A stretch of 46,303 bases of DNA from Brevundimonas subvibrioides (GCA_002280475.1 NCEB01000019.1:1-46303); one strand, 5' to 3'. Positions 37,549-46,161 are shown, numbered from the stretch's first letter. Numbers and translations are program-made. The notes: a model not told the origin generated them from the letters alone.

Positions 37549-37682
37549 GGTCGGTGTCCGGTCTCTGCGCGGTGACGATGCCGACCGTCGGTGCGCGTAA
37601 ATGAGAAATCCCGCCAGCGAGCCGACGGGAACGAGCGGCGGCGTTTACACCGGGGGCCCATCCGGGGCAAGAGGCCGGGGAT

Positions 37683-39545
37683 ATGACTGATACAGCCGCG
37701 CCACGTCTCGATTCCCCCACTGGCGCGGGCTCCACCGCCGGACGTCCCGGCGCCGGAGCCGTCCTGGTCGAGCAACTGGGCGAGGCCGGCCAGCGGCGGG
37801 ACCGCAGCCGCGACGTGCGCCCCCTGTTGCGGTTGTGGCCCTTTCTGGTCCGGCACCGGATCGACGCCCTGATCGCGATGTTCTGGTTGCTGGCCTCGAC
37901 CGGTGCCTCCCTGGCGCTGACCGCGACGGCGCGCGGTGCCATCGACCACGGATTCGAGAACGGCGGCCAGAATATCGACCGGTGGTTCCTGTTCCTGGGA
38001 GCCAACGCCGTCGCCCTCGGCATCGCGACGGCCGTCCGGTATTTCTATGTGACCAAGACCGGCGAGCGGGTCATCGCCGACCTGAGGAAGTCGCTGTTCG
38101 AGCGGATCCTGGGGCTGGACCCGGCGTTCTTCGCCCGCATGCGCACGGGCGAGGTGCTGAGCCGCCTGACCACGGACATCGCCCTGGTCGAGACCCTGCT
38201 GACCACCTCGGTCTCGTTCGCCCTGCGCAATCTGCTGACCCTGATCGGCGGGGTCGCCCTGTTGTTCGTCGTCAGCCCCAAGCTGACGGGACTGGTCCTG
38301 TTGACCGCGCCCCTGCTGATCGCCCCGATCTTCATCTTCGGCCGCCAGGTCCGCAAACTGACCGTGCGGTCCCAGGACCGGTTCGCCAACGCCGTCGGCT
38401 TCGCGGGCGAGAGCGTGGACGCCATCGAGACGGTCCAGGCCTTCGGGCGCGTCGACAGCGCGACGACCCGCTTCGGCGGCGTGGTCGAAGAGGCGTTCGG
38501 CGTGTCCCTGACGCGAATGCGGGCCCGGGCCTGGATGACGGCCCTGGTTATCGTGGTGATCTTCGGCGGCATCACCTTCGTGCTGTGGCTGGGCGCGCAG
38601 GACGTGGCGCGGGGCACGATGACGCCGGGGGCCCTGCTGCAGTTCGTTCTGCTGTCGGTGTTCACGGCCGGGGCCGTGGGCGCGCTCGGCGAAAGCTGGG
38701 GCGACGTGCAGAAGGCCTCGGGCGCGATGGAGCGGATCGACGAACTGATGCGGGCGCAGGCCGAGATCGCGGCGCCGGAGCAACCGGTCGCCCTGCCCAG
38801 CCCGCCTGAGGGACGCGTGGCCATGGCGGGCGTGCGCTTCGCCTACCCGGGTCGACCCGACCTGCCGGCGCTGAAGGGCTTCGACCTGACGGTGCGGCCC
38901 GGAGAGACGGTCGCTCTGGTCGGGCCCTCCGGCGCGGGCAAGTCCACCGTCTTCCGCCTGTTGCTGCGCTTCTACGACCCACAGGGCGGCTCCGTCAGCG
39001 TGGACGGGGTGGACGTGAAGACCGCCGATCCGGTCGAGGTTCGGGGTCGGTTCGCCTGGGTTTCGCAGGAGGCGCCGCTGTTCTCGGGTTCCGCGCTGGA
39101 GAACATCCGCTTTGGCCGAGAGGCGGCATCCGAGGACGAGGTCCGTCAGGCGGCGGAAGAGGCCCAGGCCCTGGGTTTCGTCCAGGCCCTGCCGGAAGGG
39201 TTCGCCACGCCCCTGGGCGAACGGGGCAAGAGCCTGTCGGGCGGACAGCGCCAGAGGCTGGCCATCGCCCGGGCCCTGGTCCGCGACGCGCCGATCCTGC
39301 TGCTGGACGAGGCCACCAGCGCCCTGGACGCCGAGAACGAGGCCCTGGTCCAGGCCGCGCTGGATCAGGCGATGGAGGGGCGCACGACCCTGGTCATCGC
39401 CCATCGTCTGGCCACCGTGCTGCGCGCCGATCGGATCGTCGTGATGGAAGACGGCATGGCGGTGCAGGAGGGGACCCACCACGAACTGGTGGCCAAGGGT
39501 GGTCTGTATGCGCGACTGGCCGAGCTGCAGTTCCGCGAAAGCTAG
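37683..39545 (+). CDS. ABC exporter with fused permease and ATPase (MsbA-like)
   Basis: A 620-residue half-transporter. A disordered N-terminus of about 45 residues precedes six membrane helices (roughly 55-335), then the ATPase: Walker A GPSGAGKST, Q-loop VSQEAPLF, signature LSGGQRQRLAIARAL, Walker B LLLDEATSALD and switch His IAHRLATV. Such proteins work as homodimers exporting lipids or drugs; lipid A flippase-like function is possible but unproven. ATG 37683 follows a purine-rich site. It is divergent from rpmE. Confidence 0.9.
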   Translation: MTDTAAPRLDSPTGAGSTAGRPGAGAVLVEQLGEAGQRRDRSRDVRPLLRLWPFLVRHRIDALIAMFWLLASTGASLALTATARGAIDHGFENGGQNIDRWFLFLGANAVALGIATAVRYFYVTKTGERVIADLRKSLFERILGLDPAFFARMRTGEVLSRLTTDIALVETLLTTSVSFALRNLLTLIGGVALLFVVSPKLTGLVLLTAPLLIAPIFIFGRQVRKLTVRSQDRFANAVGFAGESVDAIETVQAFGRVDSATTRFGGVVEEAFGVSLTRMRARAWMTALVIVVIFGGITFVLWLGAQDVARGTMTPGALLQFVLLSVFTAGAVGALGESWGDVQKASGAMERIDELMRAQAEIAAPEQPVALPSPPEGRVAMAGVRFAYPGRPDLPALKGFDLTVRPGETVALVGPSGAGKSTVFRLLLRFYDPQGGSVSVDGVDVKTADPVEVRGRFAWVSQEAPLFSGSALENIRFGREAASEDEVRQAAEEAQALGFVQALPEGFATPLGERGKSLSGGQRQRLAIARALVRDAPILLLDEATSALDAENEALVQAALDQAMEGRTTLVIAHRLATVLRADRIVVMEDGMAVQEGTHHELVAKGGLYARLAELQFRES

Positions 39546-39615
39546 GGGGCTCGGTCCCCGCGAACGGACGATCGATAGGGGCGCCAGAGCCGGTATCGAT
39601 CCCAGAGGGTCCAAC

Positions 39616-39730
39616 ATGCCCTATGACTGCCTGAGAATAAAATATACAACAATCAATTATATATTCCAGAATCCTGACAGGTTGATTTCAGAGATGGACT
39701 CGTTGGACTCGGTATCCCCCGAGTCCAACT
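39616..39730. other. AT-rich intergenic patch with hairpin
   Basis: The stretch around 39636-39690 is clearly AT-rich (AAAATATACAACAATCAATT and beyond) in an otherwise GC-rich window. It is followed by a perfect 11-bp stem GTTGGACTCGG/CCGAGTCCAAC (39702-39729, 6-nt loop), which could end transcription from either side but lacks a T-run. A 38-codon frame from ATG 39616 spans it, unsupported by any family. Confidence 0.6.
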
Positions 39731-39744
39731 AGACTGGGGGCGCT

Positions 39745-40797
39745 CTACTCCCGCGACGCGATCGCCATTTCCGTATGATCGGTGAATACCCCATCGACGC
39801 CCAGCCGATAGAAGCGCCGCAGCCAGCCGCCGAGGTCGCCGAGGCCGTGATCTTCGCCAGCCTGGAATTCCGTCGGCAGGAAAGTGTTCTCAGCGCGGAA
39901 CGTCCAGACGATGACCTTGAGCCCGGCGGCATGGGCATCGGCGACCAGGGGGGTGGGATCGCCCGCCGCGCCGGACGCCAGGCGCGGAACGATCATCGCC
40001 GTTTCGACGCCGATCGCGTCGGCGTAGGTGGCGATCTCGGCCAGCCCCTCCGGCGTCGCCATCGCGGCATAGGTCCGGTCGGGATGATCGGCGGGGCCGC
40101 CGATGGGCGACATCAGTTGCAGCAGGGGGGCGTCGGTGGACTGATTCAGCGACCGCAGAGCGTCGATCTCGAAGCACTGGATCATGACGGGGCTGTCGGT
40201 CGCCATCAGTGCGTTGGCCACCAGCGCGGCGATCAGCGGCGGCTCCATCGGCAGGCCGATCGAGACGAAATAGGACGGGTGCTTGAGCTCCGGCGCGACG
40301 CCGATGACGCGGCCGGTCCGCGCGCTTCCCGCGCGGGCGATGTCGACGACGTCCTGAAACGTCAGGATCAGCTCCTGGCCGTCGAAGGCGGCGCTGTCGG
40401 GACGGAGCGCGGGCAGGCGTTCACGGGCGCGCAGGGTCCGCAGCTCTGCCAGGGTGAAGTCCTCGGTGAACCAGCCGGTGACGGGTCGACCATCGATGGT
40501 CTTGGTCGTGCGTCGAGCCGCGAATTCGGGGCGAGCGGCGACGTCGGTGGTCTCGGAGATTTCGTTCTCGTGGCGGACGATCAGGTGGCCGTCGCGGGAC
40601 ATGACCAGATCCGGCTCGATGAAGTCGGCACCCTGGTCGATGGCCAGGTCATAGGCGGCGCGGGTGTGCTCGGGCCGCTCTCCCGATGCGCCGCGATGGG
40701 CGATGACGAGTGGGTTCGGCATGGCCAGGTCTTCAGCAAGGGGTGTGGCGGTCACCGGGCTGGCGAGGAGCAGGGCGGCGAGGATGAACCGGATCAT
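39745..40797 (-). CDS. glpQ: Glycerophosphodiester phosphodiesterase, exported
   Basis: A 350-residue GDPD enzyme cleaving glycerophosphodiesters to glycerol 3-phosphate and an alcohol. A Sec signal peptide (MIRFILAALLLASPVTA) directs it to the periplasm. Catalytic motifs are AHRGASGERPEHT (His, Arg), DFIEPDLVMSRDGHLIVRHE (Glu, Asp, His) and VAPELKHPSY. The family pattern is GlpQ-type rather than cytoplasmic UgpQ-type because of the signal and length. ATG 40797. Confidence 0.92.
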   Translation of the reverse strand: MIRFILAALLLASPVTATPLAEDLAMPNPLVIAHRGASGERPEHTRAAYDLAIDQGADFIEPDLVMSRDGHLIVRHENEISETTDVAARPEFAARRTTKTIDGRPVTGWFTEDFTLAELRTLRARERLPALRPDSAAFDGQELILTFQDVVDIARAGSARTGRVIGVAPELKHPSYFVSIGLPMEPPLIAALVANALMATDSPVMIQCFEIDALRSLNQSTDAPLLQLMSPIGGPADHPDRTYAAMATPEGLAEIATYADAIGVETAMIVPRLASGAAGDPTPLVADAHAAGLKVIVWTFRAENTFLPTEFQAGEDHGLGDLGGWLRRFYRLGVDGVFTDHTEMAIASRE

Positions 40798-40838
40798 GCC
40801 GCCAGGGTAGGGCGGGGCGATGACGCGTCGGTGACGGC

Positions 40839-41645
40839 TCAGGCCGCCCGCAGAACCTTGCGAAGCGGCCCGTGCAGCTCGGGATTGGCCGCCAGGATGG
40901 TCGCGCCGGTCTTGGGGTCGCCGTCATTGTCGATGGTGGTGACCAGGCCGCCGGCCTCGGTGACGAACAGGATGCCCGCCGCCACGTCCCAGGGCTTCAG
41001 ATTGCGCTCGAAATAGGCGTCGTAGCGACCACAGGCGACCCAGGCGAAGTCCAGGGCCGCCGAGCCCAGACGGCGGATGCCCGCGACGCGCTGACCCACG
41101 GCGTGGATGTCCTTGATGGCCTGGGCGTGGCCCGTTTTGCCGATGAAGGGCAGGCCGGTGGCGATCAGGCTCTCGGACAGGTCCCGGCGACCGGCGACGC
41201 GGATGCGCTGGTCGTTCAGATAGGCGCCCTTGCCCTTCTCGGCCCAGAACAGCTCGTTCATGACCGGGTTGTAGGTGACGCCCGCGACGATTTCCGACGA
41301 CCCGTCCGGCGCGAAGCGTTGCAGCCCCACCGTGATCGCGAAATGCGGCATGGCGTGCATGAAGTTGGTGGTGCCGTCGATGGGATCGACGATCCAGGTG
41401 TGGGACTTGTCCGTCCCCTCCATCAGGCCGCGTTCTTCGCCCAGGAAGCCGTAACCGGGGCGCGCCTTCATCAGCAGTTCGTAAAGCGTGTCCTCGGCCT
41501 TGATGTCCGCGGCGGTGACGAAGTCGCCCGGGCCCTTCCTCGACACCTGCAGGTTCGCCACCTCGCCGAAATCGCGCAGCATCGGACGCGCCGTCTTGCG
41601 GACGGCGTCGATCATCACGGAAACGAGGGCGGAGGCGAGGGCCAT
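40839..41645 (-). CDS. Inositol monophosphatase family protein (SuhB-like)
   Basis: A 268-residue Mg-dependent phosphatase. The metal motifs are GFLGEE (Glu70), WIVDPIDGTTNF (Asp87, Asp90) and the C-terminal LKPWDVAAGILFVTEAGG. SuhB-like proteins hydrolyse inositol-1-phosphate or related sugar phosphates and can affect rRNA synthesis. ATG 41645 is chosen where homology starts; an upstream in-frame extension lies in repeat DNA. Exact substrate not inferable. Confidence 0.92.
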   Translation of the reverse strand: MALASALVSVMIDAVRKTARPMLRDFGEVANLQVSRKGPGDFVTAADIKAEDTLYELLMKARPGYGFLGEERGLMEGTDKSHTWIVDPIDGTTNFMHAMPHFAITVGLQRFAPDGSSEIVAGVTYNPVMNELFWAEKGKGAYLNDQRIRVAGRRDLSESLIATGLPFIGKTGHAQAIKDIHAVGQRVAGIRRLGSAALDFAWVACGRYDAYFERNLKPWDVAAGILFVTEAGGLVTTIDNDGDPKTGATILAANPELHGPLRKVLRAA

Positions 41646-41665
41646 GGCGGGTGTCCTAGCACGAC

Positions 41666-41820
41666 TTCTCCCTCCCCGTCCGGGGAGGGTGGCTGAGCCG
41701 CAGGCGAAGCCGGGTGGGGAGGGCCAGGCGAAACGAACTCTGATCTGCGTTGGGTATCGAGCCGCCCCCACCCCGTCGTCGCTTCGCGCCGACGACCCTC
41801 CCCCTAGAGGGAGGGAGAGG
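41666..41820. repeat. Palindromic intergenic repeat, element C
   Basis: Two short palindromic arms, CTCCCTCCCCGTCCGGGGAG (41669-41688) and CCTCCCCCTAGAGGGAGG (41797-41814), flank interior blocks (GCCGCAGGCGAAGCCGGGTGG and CCACCCCGTCGTCGCTTCG) that pair imperfectly. Same architecture as elements A and B; between the inositol phosphatase and efp genes. Confidence 0.8.
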
Positions 41821-41831
41821 CTCCGGCGCGG

Positions 41832-42401
41832 CTAGTCCGCTCTACGGACGTATTCGCCGGTCGCCGTATCGACGACGATGCGCTCGCCTGCGGACATGTA
41901 GGGCGGGATCATGATGCGCACGCCGTTGTCGGCGAGGGCTGGCTTGTAGGACGACGAGGCCGTCTGCCCCTTCACGGTCGGCTCCGTCTCCGCGACGGTC
42001 AGGGTCACCTGATCGGGCAGCGACAGGCCGATGGGACGGTCCTCGTGCATCTCGATGACGACCTTCATGCCGTCCTGGAGGTAGGGGATCGAATCCTCGC
42101 CGACCCAATCCTTTTGCAGCTCGATCTGCTCGTAGGTCGTGTCGTCCATGAACACGAGGGCGTCGCCCTGTTCGTAGAGGTAGGAGAAGTCCTTCTGCTC
42201 CAGGGTGACGCGCTCGACCTTGTCCTCGGAGCGGAAGCGTTCGTTCAGCTTGTTGCCGGTCTCCAGGTTCTTGGCCTCGACGTTGGCGAAGGCGCCGCCC
42301 TTGCCGGGCTTGACGTGGCTGGCCTTGGTCACGACCCACAGGCCGCCGTTGTGCTGGAGCACCATGCCGGGCTTGATGGTGTTGCCGTTGATTTTCGCCA
42401 T
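41832..42401 (-). CDS. efp: Elongation factor P
   Basis: A 189-residue EF-P that rescues ribosomes stalled at polyproline. The KOW-like N-terminal domain has [26 protein letters not shown] with Lys34 in the loop that is usually modified by beta-lysylation. The next two OB domains follow, and the C-terminus ends [30 protein letters not shown]. Normal length. ATG 42401. Confidence 0.97.
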   Translation of the reverse strand: MAKINGNTIKPGMVLQHNGGLWVVTKASHVKPGKGGAFANVEAKNLETGNKLNERFRSEDKVERVTLEQKDFSYLYEQGDALVFMDDTTYEQIELQKDWVGEDSIPYLQDGMKVVIEMHEDRPIGLSLPDQVTLTVAETEPTVKGQTASSSYKPALADNGVRIMIPPYMSAGERIVVDTATGEYVRRAD

Positions 42402-42545
42402 GAGGGGATCGCTGAAGCTGGGGCGCGGCCACGACGGCCGGCGCGAATTCGGGCGCGATCCCTAGAGGAAGCCGCCCGACAGGGCAAGGCGGGCCGAGTC
42501 TTGGCGCTACCGCTCGCCGCGCGGCGGCGCGCTGCTTGAGCGCGA

Positions 42546-43103
42546 TCAGTGCAGTGTCGCCGCCGTCTGCTCGGCCTTTCGGTCGATGATGTTGGCCAGC
42601 CTGACCCCGGATCCGGTCGGCGAGGCGAGCTTGCCGGCCTTCGGGTCCAGCTTGCGCGCTTCGTGGGCGAAGGCGGCGGCGAGGCCGGCGGAGGTCATGG
42701 CCGCGGCGATCTGCATCCCGCGGCTGGCGGGACGCAGCGCGATCCAGAGCGCATTGATCGCCTGTGCCCCCGCCCACAGCACCATGGCGGTGGTTCGCTC
42801 CGGGCGGGCCGGGGCATTCCAGACCCGTACGGCTGACAGGGTGGTGGCCGAGAAGACAGCCGGCAGGAGCAGGCTGAACGTGCCGCGCGGGCGCTCGGTG
42901 ATCGGGCCGTCCCGCTCGATGACCTGCGCCGTCGTCCGACGGCGCGGCCCGATGGCACCACTCGCCAGAGCGGTCGCCAGAAGGGCGAAGCCGACGGTCA
43001 CCGCGACCCCCAGGGCCACATGCCCGGCATCGCGCTCGTCGGCGTTCAGAAAGCCTGCGGCTGCGTCCTTGATGTCGTCCAGGGTGTCGTCGATGTCGGT
43101 CAT
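42546..43103 (-). CDS. Small membrane protein, possibly TspO/MBR-related
   Basis: A 185-residue protein with four visible membrane helices (roughly 27-48, 75-97, 105-123, 130-146). The segment INALWIALRP and the C-terminal A-x-x-x-D-x-x-A-G-x-L-x-x-P pattern (EARKLDPKAGKLASPTGSG) recall the end of TspO/MBR proteins, but the characteristic tryptophans are few and one helix is missing. I treat the relationship as a weak lead, not an identification. AAGGAG precedes ATG 43103. It is directly followed on the same strand side by the HTH gene's promoter region. Confidence 0.55.
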   Translation of the reverse strand: MTDIDDTLDDIKDAAAGFLNADERDAGHVALGVAVTVGFALLATALASGAIGPRRRTTAQVIERDGPITERPRGTFSLLLPAVFSATTLSAVRVWNAPARPERTTAMVLWAGAQAINALWIALRPASRGMQIAAAMTSAGLAAAFAHEARKLDPKAGKLASPTGSGVRLANIIDRKAEQTAATLH

Positions 43104-43154
43104 GCAAAGCTCCTTCAGCAGGAGCGGAATGGGCGGTGGGCGGCGGAGTTCCGC

Positions 43155-43397
43155 TCAGACCGCCTCGTCGGCGGGACGGACCCGGTCGGCGGGATCGTGG
43201 TCGTAGTCGAGAAGATCGCCCGGCCGACACCCCAGCACGGCGCACATCCGCGCCAGGGTCGAGAAGCGGATGCCCTTCACCTTGCCCGACCGGAACAGGG
43301 ACAGCTGGGTCTCGCTAAGACCGATCTCGGCGGCCAGGTCGCGGGCCTTCAGGCCCCGCGCGACGATCAGCCGGTCCAGGGTGACGCGAACCGGCAT
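43155..43397 (-). CDS. XRE/YozG-like helix-turn-helix regulator
   Basis: An 80-residue DNA-binding protein. The Cro/C1-type HTH occupies residues 5-64: VTLDRLIVARGLKARDLAAEIGLSETQLSLFRSGKVKGI then STLARMCAVLGCRPGDLLDY. This compact form, ending in D-L-L-D-Y, is the kind usually paired with DUF2975 proteins. ATG 43397 shares a base with the DUF2975 stop (TGATG), so they are co-translated. Likely represses its own operon. Confidence 0.9.
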   Translation of the reverse strand: MPVRVTLDRLIVARGLKARDLAAEIGLSETQLSLFRSGKVKGIRFSTLARMCAVLGCRPGDLLDYDHDPADRVRPADEAV

Positions 43398-43903
43398 CAG
43401 ATCATCTCGTCCAGCTCGGCCTGGACCCGGCCCGCGTGGTCGACCACGCGACCCAGCAGGAACAGGGCCCCGCCGATCATGCCCAGGGTCATGCCGGCCA
43501 CGTCGAAATAGGCGAAGCTGCCCTGACTGCCGCCGATCAGGCGCGAGATGTTGGTGATGCCGAACACACTCAGCAGGCCCCCCAGCCCCAGGGCGACCCC
43601 GACATGGCGCAACGCCCGGGCCAGTGTCGGCTGGATCAGTCGTCCCTTCGACACCTCGCCCAGCGCCGAGCCGATCGACCAGACGGCATAGAGGTAGAAC
43701 AGGGTCGGTGTGGTCCAGATCGCCTTTTCGACCAGGTCGACGGGGCTGACGTGACTGGGGAAGACACCGCGCGACAGGGCGACGGCCGGGGCGATGACGA
43801 ACATCAGAACCAGAACGGCCGCCACGCTGCACACCATGAAGACGGCCAGCCAGCGGAACTGGCCGCACAGGCGGCGGAAGCGGGCGATGTCGTCGGTGGC
43901 CAT
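43397..43903 (-). CDS. DUF2975 membrane protein
   Basis: A 168-residue protein with four membrane helices (about 18-40, 66-84, 101-119, 132-152). The arrangement of DUF2975 directly upstream of a small XRE-type HTH gene, one base overlapping, is a common pair in bacteria. Its function is unknown; it may sense a membrane signal and control the HTH protein (inference). ATG 43903; divergent from an ABC exporter across an 89-bp gap with a CtrA-type box. Confidence 0.82.
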   Translation of the reverse strand: MATDDIARFRRLCGQFRWLAVFMVCSVAAVLVLMFVIAPAVALSRGVFPSHVSPVDLVEKAIWTTPTLFYLYAVWSIGSALGEVSKGRLIQPTLARALRHVGVALGLGGLLSVFGITNISRLIGGSQGSFAYFDVAGMTLGMIGGALFLLGRVVDHAGRVQAELDEMI

Positions 43904-43926
43904 GGGGCGGGTTTCCTGTCTGATCT

Positions 43927-43941
43927 TTAATCTTGACTTAA
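43927..43941 (+). promoter_or_regulatory. CtrA-type binding box (TTAA-N7-TTAA)
   Basis: The 15 bp TTAA-TCTTGAC-TTAA exactly match the Caulobacterales CtrA consensus. The box lies between the divergent DUF2975 and ABC-ATPase starts (24 and 52 bp away), so it could overlap either promoter. The block GACTTAAA (43935-43942) is directly repeated at 43969-43976, 34 bp further on. Confidence 0.6.
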
Positions 43942-43992
43942 AGATGCGCGCTTCGCAACTTTACCTAAGACTTAAATGAAACGCGGGGCCAC

Positions 43993-44931
43993 ATGCGCGC
44001 AGCGATCGAGACGCAGGGGCTGACGCGGCGGTTCGGACAGCACCTGGCCGTCGACGGGCTGTCGATGACCGTGCCGGAAAGGGCGGTCTACGGCTTCCTG
44101 GGGCGAAACGGCGCGGGCAAGACCACGACGCTGAAGTTGCTGCTGGGGTTGCTGGGGCCGACCGAGGGCTCCGCGAAGGTTTGCGGCATCGACGTGGGCC
44201 CCGACCGGATCGGCGCGGCGCGCAGGGTCGGGGCCTTGCTCGAAGCCCACGGCTTCTACGGCACTCTGACGGGGCGAGAGAATCTGGACCTGACGCGCAG
44301 GCTGATGGGCCTGCCGATCCCGGAGATCGATCGGGTTCTGGAGGTCGTCGATCTGACAGACGCCGCGCGGCGGCGGGTCAGCGACTATTCCCTGGGCATG
44401 CGCCAGCGACTGGGGCTGGCTCGTGCCATGCTCGGCGCGCCACCCGTGCTCGTGCTCGACGAGCCGACCAATGGGCTGGACCCGGACGGCATCGTCGACA
44501 TGCGTCGGTTCCTGAAGGCCCTGCCGGAGCGGACCGGTGCGACGGTGCTGCTGTCCAGCCACCTGCTGGGCGAGATCGAACAGGTCGCCACCCATGTCGG
44601 CATCGTCAACGAGGGCCGGCTGGTGCTGGAGGGCGAATTTGAGGCGCTGAAGGCGGAACTGGCCCCCGAGATCGGGCTGCGGGTCGATGATCCGCAGCGC
44701 GCGGCTCCGATCCTGCGCAGCCACGATCTGACCGTTCGATCAGAGGTGGATGGTCTGGTCGTGAGGCTGAGGCCCGGGGCGGATCACGACCAGGCGACGG
44801 CCCGTCTCAACCGCGACCTGATCGAGGCGGGCGTGCAGGTCTTCGCCATCGGTTCGCGCCGTCCATCGCTGGAGGGCATCTATCGCGACGTCACGATGTC
44901 GTCGGCGCAACCCCGATCGGAGACCGTCTGA
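43993..44931 (+). CDS. ABC transporter ATP-binding protein (lantibiotic/bacitracin-type exporter)
   Basis: A 312-residue ATPase. Walker A is GRNGAGKTT, signature YSLGMRQRLGLARAML, Walker B VLVLDEPTNGLD, and switch His LLSSHLLGEIE; the long C-terminal tail fits BcrA/NisF-like ATPases. The stop shares one base with the permease ATG (TGATG), so the two are translationally coupled. Divergent from the HTH/DUF2975 pair, which may regulate it. Substrate unknown. Confidence 0.9.
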   Translation: MRAAIETQGLTRRFGQHLAVDGLSMTVPERAVYGFLGRNGAGKTTTLKLLLGLLGPTEGSAKVCGIDVGPDRIGAARRVGALLEAHGFYGTLTGRENLDLTRRLMGLPIPEIDRVLEVVDLTDAARRRVSDYSLGMRQRLGLARAMLGAPPVLVLDEPTNGLDPDGIVDMRRFLKALPERTGATVLLSSHLLGEIEQVATHVGIVNEGRLVLEGEFEALKAELAPEIGLRVDDPQRAAPILRSHDLTVRSEVDGLVVRLRPGADHDQATARLNRDLIEAGVQVFAIGSRRPSLEGIYRDVTMSSAQPRSETV

Positions 44932-45656
44932 TGCTGGCCGTGCTGTCCGTCGAAGTCCGAAAGCTGAACCGATCTCTGGCGCTTCTATTGGCCCTGGCCG
45001 CGCCGACGCTGATCGCCATCTTCGTCTTCTTCAACATGCTGCGAGGCAAAGAGCCGCAGCCGTGGGAGATGTACCTGCAGAGCTCAACGGCGATCTGGGC
45101 CTTCTTCATGTTGCCCATGAGCGTCACCGCCCTGACCGCCCTCGTCGCCCAGATGGAGCACGGGCCGCGAGCCTGGGACCATCTGCGGTGCCTGCCCCTC
45201 GCGCGGTGGAAGCTCTATGCCGCCAAGGCGATCTGCGTCCTGGCCGCCGTGGCTATCATGAGCGTGCTGAACCTGGCGCTGACCTGGGGCGCGGTCACTC
45301 TGGCGTCGACGATCAAGCCCGTGCTTGTCCCGACCGGCGTGTTCGATCTCGGCGCGCAGGCGGTCTTGCTGGGCAAGGTGCTGCTGTCGGCCACCCTGAT
45401 GATCGCCATCCAGTTCTGGATCGCGCTGCGGTTCTCCAGCTTCGTCCCGGCTCTGGCGGTCGGGATCGGCGGGACCTTCTTTTCGGTCGTGGCGACCTCA
45501 GCCAAGCAGGGCGTGTTCTTTCCCTGGCAGATGCCGATCAACATGCTGGCCGTGGAGCCCTGGCGCGTGACCACGGCCCTGGTCCTGGGCGGCGGGCTGG
45601 GCCTTGTGATGCTGATGCTCGCCGTCGCCCACCTCAGTCGTCGAGAGGTCCTGTAA
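44931..45656 (+). CDS. ABC-2 type permease (lantibiotic-exporter-like)
   Basis: A 241-residue protein with six membrane helices, starting with the conserved LSVEVRKLNRSLALLLALAAPTLIAIF and with the glutamate-containing TALVAQMEHGPRAWDHLRCLPLARWKLYAAK coupling loop typical for NisE/MutE-like permeases (COG4200). It pairs with the preceding ATPase. The substrate may be a peptide or lipid, but nothing in the window identifies it. Convergent with the bfr gene, 4 bp apart. Confidence 0.88.
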   Translation: MLAVLSVEVRKLNRSLALLLALAAPTLIAIFVFFNMLRGKEPQPWEMYLQSSTAIWAFFMLPMSVTALTALVAQMEHGPRAWDHLRCLPLARWKLYAAKAICVLAAVAIMSVLNLALTWGAVTLASTIKPVLVPTGVFDLGAQAVLLGKVLLSATLMIAIQFWIALRFSSFVPALAVGIGGTFFSVVATSAKQGVFFPWQMPINMLAVEPWRVTTALVLGGGLGLVMLMLAVAHLSRREVL

Positions 45657-45660
45657 GGCC

Positions 45661-46161
45661 TCAGTTGCCGGTGGCGGACTTGTCCGGGGCGATCTCGGTC
45701 ATGGCGGATTGCAGGTAGTTCTGCTCGCCCAGCTGCTCGATCAGCTTGAACTGGGCCTCGAGGAAGTCGATGTGCTCCTCGGTGTCCGACAGGATCTCCA
45801 TGAAGATCTGGCGGCTGACGAAGTCCGACGCCGCCTCGGCCTGGGCTATGCCGCCCAGCAGGGTGTCGCGGCCACCCAGCTCCAGCGCCAGGTCGGCCCC
45901 CAGGCATTCGATCGCGCTCTCGCCGATCTTCAGCTTGTGCAGGTCCTGCATATTGGGCAGGCCGTCCAGGAACAGCACGCGCTTGATCAGCTTGTCGGCG
46001 TGCTTCATCTCGCCGATCGACTCGTCATAGATGATCTGGCCCAAGTGCTTCAGGCCCCAGCTCTCGAACATGCGGGCGTGCAGGAAATACTGGTTGACCG
46101 CCGTCAGCTCGTTGGTCAGCACCGCGTTGAGTGTCCGGATGATCGCGGGATCGCCCTTCAT
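45661..46161 (-). CDS. bfr: Bacterioferritin
   Basis: A 166-residue iron-storage cage protein. By ungapped alignment with E. coli Bfr, the ferroxidase ligands Glu18, Tyr25, Glu51, His54, Glu94 and His130 are present, and the heme ligand Met52 is conserved. Position 127, Glu in E. coli, is Thr here (SDTEEH), so one ferroxidase ligand is changed. I chose ATG 46161; an in-frame extension upstream is unsupported. The next gene to the right lies outside the window. Confidence 0.93.
   Translation of the reverse strand: MKGDPAIIRTLNAVLTNELTAVNQYFLHARMFESWGLKHLGQIIYDESIGEMKHADKLIKRVLFLDGLPNMQDLHKLKIGESAIECLGADLALELGGRDTLLGGIAQAEAASDFVSRQIFMEILSDTEEHIDFLEAQFKLIEQLGEQNYLQSAMTEIAPDKSATGN

Noticed and set aside
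39616..39732. A 38-codon AT-rich frame before the GDPD gene.
   Set aside because: No ribosome-binding site or homology pattern; kept only as an AT-rich intergenic feature.
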